From contig NC_015145.1 of the NCBI RefSeq assembly GCF_000189535.1, positions 806,001 to 870,000 on the forward strand: a stretch of 64,000 nucleotides of DNA. The letters run 5' to 3'. The translations under genes and the position numbers were made by a program. Below, in pieces: positions 25,488 through 36,158 of this stretch; position 1 is the stretch's first letter, and every line of letters begins with the position of its first letter. The notes beneath the pieces are model-generated. The model searched no databases, had not been told where the DNA came from, and saw only the letters and a program-made list of their open reading frames with translations. The stretch is from Pseudarthrobacter phenanthrenivorans Sphe3 (GTDB taxonomy: Bacteria > Actinomycetota > Actinomycetes > Actinomycetales > Micrococcaceae).

Positions 25488-25502
25488 GGCAACTGCACCA
25501 CG

Positions 25503-25540
25503 AAAGGTGCCGTTCCCCGGAAGCGGGGAACGGCACCTTT
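25503..25540. terminator. Bidirectional terminator between convergent genes
   Basis: A perfect 16-bp stem (25503-25518 with 25525-25540) has AAA on the 5' side and TTT on the 3' side, so it can serve both the AMIN-like gene (+) and the permease gene (-), which converge here. Confidence 0.88.
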
Positions 25541-25580
25541 GCCATGCAGGAAGGAGCAGCTGGACAAGCCCGCCTGCGTC

Positions 25581-27137
25581 CTACTCCGGTACCACCAGCG
25601 CCGGAGTATCGCGCCTGAGCGTTTCGCCCTGGAAGAACCCGGGGCGCAACCGGGCCATGATGAGCATGAAGACTGCTCCGGATGCCAGGATGCCGACGCC
25701 AAGGACGAAGACCAGGCCTACCCCGAAGACCTCCGAGCCGCTGCCGAATTCGGGGGCCAGGCTGTCCACGGCAGTCTGGCCGAACACCACGAACAGTCCC
25801 ACGCCGCCAAGCACCGGGCACACCAGCCGCAGCAGGAAGTGGCGCAGGCTGCTGAAGACGCTCTGGCGGAAGTACCACGCACAGGCCAGGGCGGTGAGGC
25901 CGTAGTAGAAGCAGATCATCAGGCCCAGCGCCAGGATGGTGTCGTTGAGGACGTTTTCACTGACTACGTGCATCACGGCATAGAAGCCCGCGGACATGAT
26001 GCCGGCGGCCACGGTAGCGAAGCCCGGCGTCGCAAACCTGCTGCTGACGCGGCTGAACCGCTCCGGCAGGGCACCGTAGTGCCCCATGGCCAGCAGGCTG
26101 CGGGACGGCGACATGAAGGTGGACTGCAGCGAGGCGGCGGAACTGGACAGCACTGCCATGGACATCAGGATGGCGAACGGGCCCATGATGGGGGACGCCA
26201 GCGCAGTGAAGATGTTCTCGTGGATTTCGGTGTTGTTCAGGCCGTTGCCGGTATCTCCGACGCCGGCGAACATCATGGTGGCAATGCTCACCAGCAGGTA
26301 GATCGCCAGGACGATGAGGGCAGTGAGGGTGCCGGCGAGCCCGGAGACCTTCTTCCCGTTGGCAGTCTCCTCGTTGACTGTCAGGCAGACGTCCCAGCCC
26401 CAGTAGACAAAGATGGACAGCGAGATGCCCGCCGCGATCTGCCCGAAGGTCTCAATGCGGGTGACGTCGAACCACTCCCAGCTGAAGGGGATGGAGGTTT
26501 CGGACGCGGACCAGTTGGCAAAGGCCATGCCCACGAACAGCGCCAGGACCAGCAGCTGGAAGCCCACCAGGCCGTACTGCACCATCTTGGTGGTGTGGAG
26601 CCCGCGGTAGCTGATCCAGACGGCCAGGGCAACAAACACAAAGCAGGTCACCACGTTCACCGCCTTGTTCGCTGCCAGGTCAGCCAGTTCAGGCGCCCCC
26701 GTCAGCTGTGAAAGGAACAGGTAGAAGAAGTCGACGGCGACCCCGGCGAGGTTGGACAGCACAATGATGTTCGCTGCCAGCAGGCCCCAGCCGCCCATCC
26801 AGCCGATCCAGGGGCCGAAGGCCTTGGTCACCCAGGTGAAGGTAGTGCCGCTGTCCGGGGAATCGGCGTTGAGTTCCCGGTAGGCCAGCGAGACCAGGAT
26901 CATGGGGATGAAGCCGATCAGGAAGATGACCGGCAGTTGGAGCCCGGCTTCATTGACGGTGGGGCCGAGGGCGCTGGTGAGGGTGTAGGCGGGGGCAATG
27001 GTGGAAATGCCCAGGACGACGACGGCGAGGAGGCCCAGCTGCCCGCCCTTCAGTCCCTTGGGACTGATCCCGGCAGTTCCGGGGGAGTGCCGCCCGGCGG
27101 TTGCTTCGGATGTGCTGGTGCGGATGGTCTCGGTCAT
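25581..27137 (-). CDS. APC-family amino-acid permease
   Basis: 518 residues with about 12 transmembrane segments. The first helix region (LGLLAVVVLGISTIAPAYTLTSALG) contains the unwound substrate-binding motif typical of APC transporters, and ADSPDSGTTFTWVTKAFGPWIGWMGGWGLL follows. Substrate is an amino acid or amine, not resolvable from sequence. The start at 27137 (MTETIRTSTSE) is preferred over the in-frame start at 27191, which would sit inside the upstream operator-like repeats. Two matching 19-bp operator-like sequences precede it. Confidence 0.85.
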   Translation of the reverse strand: MTETIRTSTSEATAGRHSPGTAGISPKGLKGGQLGLLAVVVLGISTIAPAYTLTSALGPTVNEAGLQLPVIFLIGFIPMILVSLAYRELNADSPDSGTTFTWVTKAFGPWIGWMGGWGLLAANIIVLSNLAGVAVDFFYLFLSQLTGAPELADLAANKAVNVVTCFVFVALAVWISYRGLHTTKMVQYGLVGFQLLVLALFVGMAFANWSASETSIPFSWEWFDVTRIETFGQIAAGISLSIFVYWGWDVCLTVNEETANGKKVSGLAGTLTALIVLAIYLLVSIATMMFAGVGDTGNGLNNTEIHENIFTALASPIMGPFAILMSMAVLSSSAASLQSTFMSPSRSLLAMGHYGALPERFSRVSSRFATPGFATVAAGIMSAGFYAVMHVVSENVLNDTILALGLMICFYYGLTALACAWYFRQSVFSSLRHFLLRLVCPVLGGVGLFVVFGQTAVDSLAPEFGSGSEVFGVGLVFVLGVGILASGAVFMLIMARLRPGFFQGETLRRDTPALVVPE

Positions 27138-27175
27138 GGCACCACTTTCTGGAGATGTTGAGATGAGGGTCACTA

Positions 27176-27194
27176 TATGAATGGCGTTCATTTA
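27176..27194 (-). promoter_or_regulatory. Operator-like sequence, copy 1, upstream of the permease
   Basis: A 19-bp element read on the minus strand as TAAATGAACGCCATTCATA, with partial dyad symmetry (ATGAA...TTCAT). It closely matches a second element at 27230-27248. Position, 39 bp before the permease start, suggests a TetR-type repressor site; no adjacent regulator gene is seen. Confidence 0.5.
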
Positions 27195-27229
27195 GTATGG
27201 AGGTGTGTGACCTGCGGCGCAAGGGCAAA

Positions 27230-27248
27230 TATGAATCGCGTTCGTTTA
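27230..27248 (-). promoter_or_regulatory. Operator-like sequence, copy 2, upstream of the permease
   Basis: Minus strand TAAACGAACGCGATTCATA matches copy 1 at 16 of 19 positions, 54 bp further upstream. Two spaced copies in a promoter region argue for a protein-binding site and not chance. Confidence 0.5.
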
Positions 27249-27358
27249 TGTCGGTCCCCGGGAAATTAGTAAGCTCACTGAGAAATCCGTCCGGGCCCTG
27301 CCGCCCGGCGATGCGGGGCTGGTACCGTCGGCACTACCGGACCAATTGAGGAGGATGC

Positions 27359-27838
27359 ATGAAAGCTTCACCGACACTGACCAACAACCTGCAGGCCGTG
27401 CTCGCCGACCTGATTGAACTGCATGTCCAGGGCAAGCAGGCGCACTGGAACATCGTTGGAACCAACTTCCGCGACCTCCACCTGCAGCTGGATGAGATCG
27501 TTGACGCGGCCCGCCAGTTCGCCGATGACACGGCCGAGCGGATGCGCGCCCTGCACGCGCTGCCGGACGGCCGCAGCTCCACGGTGGCGGAGTCCACAAG
27601 TCTGGCGCAGTTCCCCGAAGGCCTGATCAGCACCAAGGATGCGATCGAGCGGATCGTTGCAGCCCTTGAAGCTGCTGTTGGAACCATGCGCAAAGTCCAT
27701 GATGAAGTGGACGAAGAGGATCCCACCACCGCTGACCTGCTGCACGAGTTCATCGCCAAGCTGGAGCAGTTCGCCTGGATGGTCAACGCCGAGACCATGA
27801 AACCCACGGCCAGCGTCACTGCGCCTGACTCGAAGTAG
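27359..27838 (+). CDS. dps: Dps-family DNA-binding ferritin
   Basis: 159 residues. The ferritin-like four-helix fold has the Dps ferroxidase residues in KQAHWNIVGTNFRDLHLQLDEIVDAA (the His, then Asp and Glu at the dimer interface). It also has the typical LQAVLADLIELHVQGKQ helix A and the C-terminal FIAKLEQFAWMVNAE. It would store iron with H2O2 as oxidant and protect DNA in starvation. GAGGAGG lies 5-6 nt before the ATG. The basic DNA-binding tail is short, so DNA binding is not certain. A strong terminator follows. Confidence 0.92.
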   Translation: MKASPTLTNNLQAVLADLIELHVQGKQAHWNIVGTNFRDLHLQLDEIVDAARQFADDTAERMRALHALPDGRSSTVAESTSLAQFPEGLISTKDAIERIVAALEAAVGTMRKVHDEVDEEDPTTADLLHEFIAKLEQFAWMVNAETMKPTASVTAPDSK

Positions 27839-27865
27839 CAGGCCCGCAAGGGAAGCAGCCTGCCA

Positions 27866-27906
27866 GGCGCCCGCCCCGGAGTAAGGCTCCGCGGCGGGCG
27901 CCTTTT
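27866..27906 (+). terminator. Rho-independent terminator after dps
   Basis: A 10-bp GC-rich outer stem (27866-27875 with 27893-27902), with further pairing inside, is followed by TTTT. It starts 28 bp after the dps stop. Confidence 0.85.
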
Positions 27907-27937
27907 GCTGTCCGCGGCGACCATTGGGCGGGCATTC

Positions 27938-29521
27938 TCAGCTGGCTGCCTTGGGCACTTTCCGGAGGACGACGGCGGCCAGTCCTGCCGCCGCCGCCAT
28001 CAGGACCAGCCCAATCGCCGCCGTGATGTGGACGCCCGAATCGAAGGCCGTTCCAGCTGCCTCCCGGACCGCCTCCGCCAGGGGGCCGGGCAGTCCGGCG
28101 GCCAGTTCAATGGCCCCGGCGAGCGTCTCCCCGGCGTGCAGGATGCCCTGGTTCGAGGCGGTTTCGGCGAGGTCCTCCGGCAGCCGCAGGTTCTGCTGGT
28201 AGGAGGCGGTCAGGATGGAGCCCAGTACGGCGGCTCCCAGCAGGGCGCCCACTTCATAGCCCGTCTCGGAAATGGCCGCTGCCGCCCCCGACTTCTCCGG
28301 CGGTGCGCTGCCCAGGATGAGGTCGTTGGAGGTGGTCTCGGCCGTTCCCACGCCCAGTGCCAGGACCAGGAGTGCGGTCAGCAGGAGCGGAGAGCCGCCA
28401 GTGCTGCTGCCAAAAGCCACCAGGCTGTAGCCGGCGGCACTGAGGGCCAGTCCGGATGCCACTACAAAGCCGGGGCGGACTTTCTTGACCACCGGCACCA
28501 CAGCCAGGCCCGCCACCACTGTGGCCACCAGGGCAGGGATCATCGCCATTCCCGCAGCCGAGGGGGACATCCCCTCGATGAGCTGGAGGTGCTGGGCCAG
28601 GAAGAGGATGAACCCGTTGAAGGAAAACAACGCCAGGACGTTGGCGGCAATGGCCATGCTGAACACCCTGTTCCGGAACAGGGACATGTCCAGCAGCGGA
28701 CTTCGCAGCCCTTTTTGTCGGCGGACAAAGGTGCTGCCCATGGCCAGGCCGAAAGCCAGGCATCCCAGGGCCAGCGGACCCGGGCCCTCCGTGGCGAACT
28801 CCTTGATCCCGAACACCACCGGGACCATGGTGAGCAGGGAGAGCAGGATGCTTGGCGCATCCACCCTGCCCGGTTCAGGGTCCTTTGATTCGGGGATAAA
28901 GGCCGGGCCGAGCGCCAGGAGCGGCAGCATGATGGGTACGGCCACCAGGAGTACCGCTCCCCACCAGAACTGCTCCACAAGCCATCCGCCGAAGATTGGA
29001 CCCAGGGCGGCGCCGCCCGAGAATCCGGCGGCCCAGATGGCGACAGCCAGCCGCCGGCGGTTGGGGTCCGGGAAGATGTTGCGGATCAGGGACAGGGTTG
29101 AGGGCATCAGCATGGCGCCGAAGAAGCCCAGGGCAGCGCGGCCGGCAATGAGCCACAAGGCGGTGGGGGCAAAGGCTGTGGCGGCTGATACCGCCGCGAA
29201 ACCGACGCTGCCGATGATCAGCAGCCGCCGCCGTCCGATCCTGTCGCCCAGGGTTCCCATTGCTACAAGGAGCCCGGCCAGTACCAGGGGGTAGGCATCC
29301 ACGATCCAGAGCAGCTCAACACCGGAAGCATCCAGTGCGTGGGCGATGGCCGGCAGCGCAAAAGTCAGGGCGGTGTTGTCCACGGCCACCAGCAGCACGG
29401 GAAACATGAGCAGCGCCAGCGCCAGCCAGTCCCGCCAGGCGCTTTTCTCCATCGCCCCCTCGCGGACGTCAACGGCACTGCCGGCGAAGGGCGTGGGGTT
29501 TTGTTGGGAATCGCCAGTCAT
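27938..29521 (-). CDS. MFS drug-efflux transporter, DHA2 (EmrB/QacA) family
   Basis: 528 residues, about 14 transmembrane helices. Motifs are VAVDNTALTFALPAIAHAL in helix 1, GTLGDRIGRRRLLIIG (motif A) and GRAALGFFGAMLMPSTLSLI (motif C region), all characteristic of the 14-helix DHA2 exporters. It is divergently paired with a TetR regulator across a perfect palindromic operator, which implies repression relieved by a toxic ligand. The ATG at 29521 is only 6 bp from the palindrome and lacks an obvious Shine-Dalgarno, so the mRNA may be leaderless; another ATG occurs 23 codons in. Confidence 0.9.
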   Translation of the reverse strand: MTGDSQQNPTPFAGSAVDVREGAMEKSAWRDWLALALLMFPVLLVAVDNTALTFALPAIAHALDASGVELLWIVDAYPLVLAGLLVAMGTLGDRIGRRRLLIIGSVGFAAVSAATAFAPTALWLIAGRAALGFFGAMLMPSTLSLIRNIFPDPNRRRLAVAIWAAGFSGGAALGPIFGGWLVEQFWWGAVLLVAVPIMLPLLALGPAFIPESKDPEPGRVDAPSILLSLLTMVPVVFGIKEFATEGPGPLALGCLAFGLAMGSTFVRRQKGLRSPLLDMSLFRNRVFSMAIAANVLALFSFNGFILFLAQHLQLIEGMSPSAAGMAMIPALVATVVAGLAVVPVVKKVRPGFVVASGLALSAAGYSLVAFGSSTGGSPLLLTALLVLALGVGTAETTSNDLILGSAPPEKSGAAAAISETGYEVGALLGAAVLGSILTASYQQNLRLPEDLAETASNQGILHAGETLAGAIELAAGLPGPLAEAVREAAGTAFDSGVHITAAIGLVLMAAAAGLAAVVLRKVPKAAS

Positions 29522-29526
29522 GCAAT

Positions 29527-29552
29527 AACTGTACCGTCTGGACGGTACAGTT
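29527..29552. promoter_or_regulatory. TetR-type operator between efflux gene and regulator
   Basis: A perfect inverted repeat of two 12-bp arms (AACTGTACCGTC and its complement, 29527-29538 and 29541-29552) around a 2-bp centre. It lies between the divergent MFS and TetR genes and should control both. Confidence 0.85.
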
Positions 29553-29587
29553 AAGAAATTGTCTTCCACCATTGGATGATGGGACCT

Positions 29588-30127
29588 ATGGCCAGAAAAC
29601 CTGTCGCGCGGGATGCCGTCCTCGATGCCTTTGAAGAACTCCTGATCGACGTGGGGGAGCGCGCGGCGACGCTGGAGGCGGTGGCAAAGCGCGCCGGGGT
29701 TTCCAAAGGGGGCCTCCTGTACCACTTCCCCAACAAGGAAGCCCTCATTGCCGCCACCCTCGAACGCCTTGACCGCCTGGCGGGGGAGGACCTTGCCGCG
29801 ATGGCGTCCGCCCCCGAAGGGGCTGCCGCCTACTTCATCCGCTCGTCGCTGTGGGCAGATACCCCCTTGGACCGCTCCTTCGTAGCTGCCACCCGCCTGG
29901 CCGAGGTGGCCCATGAGGAGGCCCGCCGACGTTTTGCAGCCATCCAGCAGCAGTGGCTGGACCTGATCGGCAAGGATGTCGGACCGGCGATGGCCAAGGC
30001 GGTGCTGTACATGGGGGACGGGCTCTATTTCAATGCCATGTGGGAAAGTGGACCGGCTGGAAATGCCGCCGGCAGGCAGGGTGAGGTGGAAGAACTCCTC
30101 GCGGCCGTGGAGCGGTTGCGGGGCTGA
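29588..30127 (+). CDS. TetR/AcrR-family transcriptional repressor
   Basis: 179 residues. The N-terminal TetR helix-turn-helix (AVLDAFEELLIDVGERAATLEAVAKRAGVSKGGLLYHFPNKEALIAATLERL, about 10-60) is complete, followed by a variable ligand-binding domain. It most likely represses itself and the divergent DHA2 exporter through the palindrome at 29527-29552. ATG at 29588 with a GGGA stretch about 4 nt upstream; an in-frame ATG at 29576 is less likely. Confidence 0.9.
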   Translation: MARKPVARDAVLDAFEELLIDVGERAATLEAVAKRAGVSKGGLLYHFPNKEALIAATLERLDRLAGEDLAAMASAPEGAAAYFIRSSLWADTPLDRSFVAATRLAEVAHEEARRRFAAIQQQWLDLIGKDVGPAMAKAVLYMGDGLYFNAMWESGPAGNAAGRQGEVEELLAAVERLRG

Positions 30128-30222
30128 GGACCATTTGCCCCGCTGCCTGCCGCATAGGAGAATTAGCTTCGTGCGGGCCCTGACCGGCCGCCGCACAAGA
30201 ACCAACTGAATAGCCTTTGATC

Positions 30223-30456
30223 TGCGGCGGGAGAGTCCTGCCTTCAGGTACAAGCAGGCGCCGTAGGAGCAATACCTCCCCAGGAATCTCACAGGCCCAC
30301 GTACCGCCGCGGCGAGGCACCTCTGGAAAGCAGCACAGGGCCCACGCGCATCCGGTCTCGGAGCCGCGGGCCGGAACGCTCACCGACGGTGCAAGCGGGG
30401 CCGGCGGAAGCCGGCAACGCGGAAACTCTCAGGTTCACCTACAGAGCGGGGAGGAC
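30223..30456 (+). ncRNA. Tandem glycine riboswitch
   Basis: Aptamer 1 spans about 30223-30311. Its closing stem GCGGCGG/CCGCCGC pairs exactly, and the core GGGAGAG, GCCGTAGGAGCAA and CCAGGAATCTCACAGGC is in order. Aptamer 2 spans about 30318-30450, beginning CTCTGGAAAGCAG and ending GGAAACTCTCAGG...ACAGAG, with a longer variable arm. It stands directly upstream of gcvP, the expected target, and should turn on glycine cleavage when glycine is high. Confidence 0.92.
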
Positions 30457-30504
30457 CCGAATCGATGTGGCGTACCCTGCGCCGCCTGAGTTATGGAGCT
30501 CCTC

Positions 30505-33378
<2,874 letters not shown>

Positions 33379-33387
33379 GGACTTCCC

Positions 33388-34536
33388 ATGACTGAGAAGT
33401 ACACCGCCCTCTACGACGAGCACAAGAAACTGGGAGCGTCCTTCACCGACTTTGGCGGCTGGCAGATGCCCCTGAAGTACAAGTCTGAGCTGGCCGAGCA
33501 CCACGCCGTCCGTAACGCCGCCGGCCTGTTCGACCTCTCCCATATGGGCGAAGTCTGGGTCACCGGGCCGGACGCCGCCGCCTTCCTGGACTATGCGCTG
33601 GTGGGAAAGATCTCCGCGATGGCGGTGGGCAAAGCGAAGTACTCACTGATCTGCAATGAGGACGGCGGGATCATCGACGACCTCATCACCTATCGCCGGC
33701 CCGCTGCTGAAGACGGCAATGACGTTTTCCTGGTGGTTCCCAACGCGGGCAACGCGGCGGTGGTTGCCGCCGCCTTGGCTGAGCGGGCCGCGGGCTTCGA
33801 CGTGCAGGTGGTTGACGCCTCGGCGGCGACCTCGCTGATCGCCGTCCAGGGTCCCAGGGCGCAGGAACTGCTGCTCCGCCTGGTACCGGCCGCCCAGCAC
33901 CCGCTGGTAACGGAGTTGAAGTACTACGCCGCCGTGGAGGTTCCGTTGCTCGTGGGCGGCGCAGGGCAGGACCTGCTGCTGGCGCGCACGGGCTACACCG
34001 GCGAGGACGGGTTTGAGATCTTCGTGGGCAATAGCGATGCGGCGGCGCTTTGGCAGGCCCTTCTTGCCATTGCCGAAGAGGGGGAGCTGACACCGGCGGG
34101 CCTGGCTTCCCGCGATTCCCTCCGTCTCGAGGCCGGCATGCCCCTGTACGGAAACGAACTCTCCCTGCACGGAGACCCGTTCTCCGCAGGCCTGGGACCC
34201 GTCGTCGCACTCTCCAAGGAAGGCGACTTCGTGGGGAAGGCAGCTTTGGCGGCTAAGAAGGAAGCCGGGGCAGGCACCACCTCCGGACGCCGCCTCGTAG
34301 GGCTCAAAGGACTGGGCCGCCGCGCGGGCCGCAGCCACTACCCTGTCCTCAAGGACGGCAACGTCGTGGGCGAAGTGACCTCCGGCCAGCCCTCGCCCAC
34401 CCTCGGATACCCGATCGCGATGGCTTACGTCGACGTCGCGTTCACCGCAATTGGCACCACCCTGGATATCGACTTGCGAGGCAAGGCAGAGCCGTTCGAG
34501 GTCGTCGACCTGCCGTTCTATATACGCTCCAGGTAA
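33388..34536 (+). CDS. gcvT: Aminomethyltransferase, T protein of glycine cleavage system
   Basis: 382 residues. GCV_T domain with YDEHKKLGASFTDFGGWQMPLKY at the start, LFDLSHMGEVWVTGPDAAAFL, ARTGYTGEDGFEIF and RDSLRLEAGMPLYGNEL (folate and substrate-binding motifs), then the C-terminal barrel domain with VGEVTSGQPSPTLGYPIAMAYV. It transfers the methylene group from the H protein to tetrahydrofolate. Cotranscribed with gcvP. In many relatives gcvH and then sdaA follow; here gcvH is missing and an IS element intervenes. Confidence 0.95.
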   Translation: MTEKYTALYDEHKKLGASFTDFGGWQMPLKYKSELAEHHAVRNAAGLFDLSHMGEVWVTGPDAAAFLDYALVGKISAMAVGKAKYSLICNEDGGIIDDLITYRRPAAEDGNDVFLVVPNAGNAAVVAAALAERAAGFDVQVVDASAATSLIAVQGPRAQELLLRLVPAAQHPLVTELKYYAAVEVPLLVGGAGQDLLLARTGYTGEDGFEIFVGNSDAAALWQALLAIAEEGELTPAGLASRDSLRLEAGMPLYGNELSLHGDPFSAGLGPVVALSKEGDFVGKAALAAKKEAGAGTTSGRRLVGLKGLGRRAGRSHYPVLKDGNVVGEVTSGQPSPTLGYPIAMAYVDVAFTAIGTTLDIDLRGKAEPFEVVDLPFYIRSR

Positions 34537-34872
34537 GGTGCCTCCCCGTGGTCACCTTTGGGCCCGGTGGGACTGGCATCCTCCGCGTGCTCGGTCGCGA
34601 AGACGCCCGCTGAGCGGACGTGACGCTCCCTTAGACGCACGCTTCCGGATACCGGTCCCACAGGGGCCGCGCTACTAACGGTTTCCGGTTCAACAGTCCG
34701 CCGCTTGCATCAAAGGTGAGATGACGTCGGTGGGTGAGCGGATTCCGGAAGCGTGCTCCCCGCCGTTCCCCTCGCCTCGCAAGCTCGGCCAGGGAACCCG
34801 AACGGCGTGGGCCCGGGCACGCGGAGGAATTCGGCCAGGCGCACCCAACCCCGCCACGAACTTTCTAGTTAG
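34537..34872. other. Non-coding stretch between gcvT and the IS element
   Basis: 336 bp in which no gcvH or other gene, intact or broken, can be read in any frame. The one clear structure is an exact 13-bp inverted repeat, GCACGCTTCCGGA at 34637-34649 and its complement at 34744-34756, 94 bp apart. This could be an RNA arm or remnant DNA. Its base pattern is unlike neighbouring genes. Origin unknown. Confidence 0.6.
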
Positions 34873-34917
34873 TGAGGTGTGTCAAGGATGTGAGACAGTC
34901 GCGTAGTTTCTTTTCGG

Positions 34918-35802
34918 TCAGGCAGCAGCGGGAAGCTGTTGGTTTCTGGTTGTGAAGTTGGCCATAGCCGTCGCCGGCGGCAGGCCTTCGTTGTTGGTGT
35001 GAGGCCGCCAGCGGTTGTAGAACACTTCGATGTAGCGCATAGTGGCCAGTCTGGCGTCCTGGCGGGTGGTGAAGCTGTGGTGATGGTAAAACTCGTTTTT
35101 CAGCGATGAGAACAGCGATTCCGCCACGGCATTATCCCAGCACACCCCGGTGGCGCCCATGGATTGGCGGATGTTATTCCCGGCGCACCAGGCGCCCATT
35201 TCGCGTGACGTGTACTGCGTTCCATGATCACTGTGGAAAATCGCGTTGGGACTCAAATGGCCGCGGTCTCTGGCCATCGTCAGGGCCCCGGTGACCAGCG
35301 AAGCGCGCATGTGTTCAGCCATAGCCCAGCCGACGACCATGCGGGTGCACAGGTCGATGACGGTGGCCAGGTAGAGCCATCCCTCGTCAGTGCGCAGGTA
35401 GGTGATGTCTCCGACCAGGCGCGTTCCGGGTGCTTCTGCTGTGAAGTCCCGGCCGATGAGGTCCGCGAAGACCTTGTCCGGATCTGAGGGGATGGTGGTG
35501 CGCTTGAAGGCGCGCATCCGCTTGGCGACCCACCCGTTCTCGGCCATAATCCCGGCCACGGTACCCACTGAAACCTCGATGCCGGCGGCGGCCAATTTGG
35601 TGTGGACCATGCGGTGGCCGAAGATCCCGTCGGAGGAATCGAAGACGGTCTTCACCTGATCGGTCAGCTCCCGGCGACGGAGCGCGGTCGGGGTTTCTGC
35701 GGCGTCCAGCCACCGGTAATACGTGGCCCGTGGGAGATCAAGCTGACGGCACATCCAGGCCACCGGGAAGTCGGCGTTCTTCTCCTGAACAACTCGGTAC
35801 AA
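34918..35802 (-). CDS. IS3-family transposase, orfB (DDE integrase)
   Basis: 294 residues as read from a TTG. HTH_21-like N-terminus (KNADFPVAWMCRQLDLPRATYYRWL), then an rve integrase core with the DDE triad: Asp in LVGDITYL, Asp in FHSDHGTQYTS and Glu in NAVAESLFSSLKNE. It ends with YNRWRPHTNNEGLPPATAM. It lies in the -1 frame relative to orfA and is normally made as an OrfAB fusion by ribosomal frameshifting; an A6G run lies at 35840-35846 in the overlap zone, although its phase is not the textbook A-AAA-AAG. Confidence 0.93.
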   Translation of the reverse strand: MYRVVQEKNADFPVAWMCRQLDLPRATYYRWLDAAETPTALRRRELTDQVKTVFDSSDGIFGHRMVHTKLAAAGIEVSVGTVAGIMAENGWVAKRMRAFKRTTIPSDPDKVFADLIGRDFTAEAPGTRLVGDITYLRTDEGWLYLATVIDLCTRMVVGWAMAEHMRASLVTGALTMARDRGHLSPNAIFHSDHGTQYTSREMGAWCAGNNIRQSMGATGVCWDNAVAESLFSSLKNEFYHHHSFTTRQDARLATMRYIEVFYNRWRPHTNNEGLPPATAMANFTTRNQQLPAAA

Positions 35803-35807
35803 GTCCT

Positions 35808-36098
35808 CTACCGTTGTTCTTTGGCGAAGAACGCCGAAACTTTTTTCAGGAAATCGTTCTCCCTCTCCAGCTCGCGCAGCCGTGCCTCCAAAGCCTTGTA
35901 TTTCGCAGGATCCACCGGATCATCCGGTTTGCCGCCGCCCTCCGTTTGCCCTTCACGGGACAGTCGCACCCAGCGTTTCAACGCGGTAACGGAAATGCCG
36001 AGCTCCGGAGCGACAGAGGCGGGTGAACGCCCAGATGAAACCACGAGCTCAACGGCATCAGCCTTGAACTCATCGGAATAGGTAAGTCGAGCAGACAT
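35808..36098 (-). CDS. IS3-family transposase, orfA (helix-turn-helix)
   Basis: 96 residues. HTH_8/transposase_8 domain ([42 protein letters not shown]) recognises the terminal repeats. A leucine-zipper-like helix follows ([27 protein letters not shown]). ATG at 36098 is preceded by AAGGA at 8 nt spacing. It precedes orfB, which lies in the -1 frame. Confidence 0.92.
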   Translation of the reverse strand: MSARLTYSDEFKADAVELVVSSGRSPASVAPELGISVTALKRWVRLSREGQTEGGGKPDDPVDPAKYKALEARLRELERENDFLKKVSAFFAKEQR

Positions 36099-36158
36099 GA
36101 GCACAATCCTTTCAAACTGTGTCTCACATCAGTAGTACACCTCATAGGAACCAAGCAC

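Larger units (their letters stand above)
34873..36144 (-). mobile_element. IS3-family insertion sequence, intact
   Basis: 1272 bp. Imperfect terminal inverted repeats of 25 bp (34873-34897 and 36120-36144) share TGAGGTGT, six variable bases, then GATGTGAGACA, and start with the expected TG. A 3-bp target duplication TAG flanks it (34870-34872 and 36145-36147), the usual size for this family. It carries orfA and orfB in the classic overlapping arrangement on the minus strand. Intact frames, ends and duplication point to a recent insertion. Confidence 0.95.

Noticed and set aside
34721..34906. Possible gcvH remnant or small protein between gcvT and the IS
   Set aside because: The 61-residue reading has no lipoyl-domain similarity, runs into the IS end, and has no sensible start signal.
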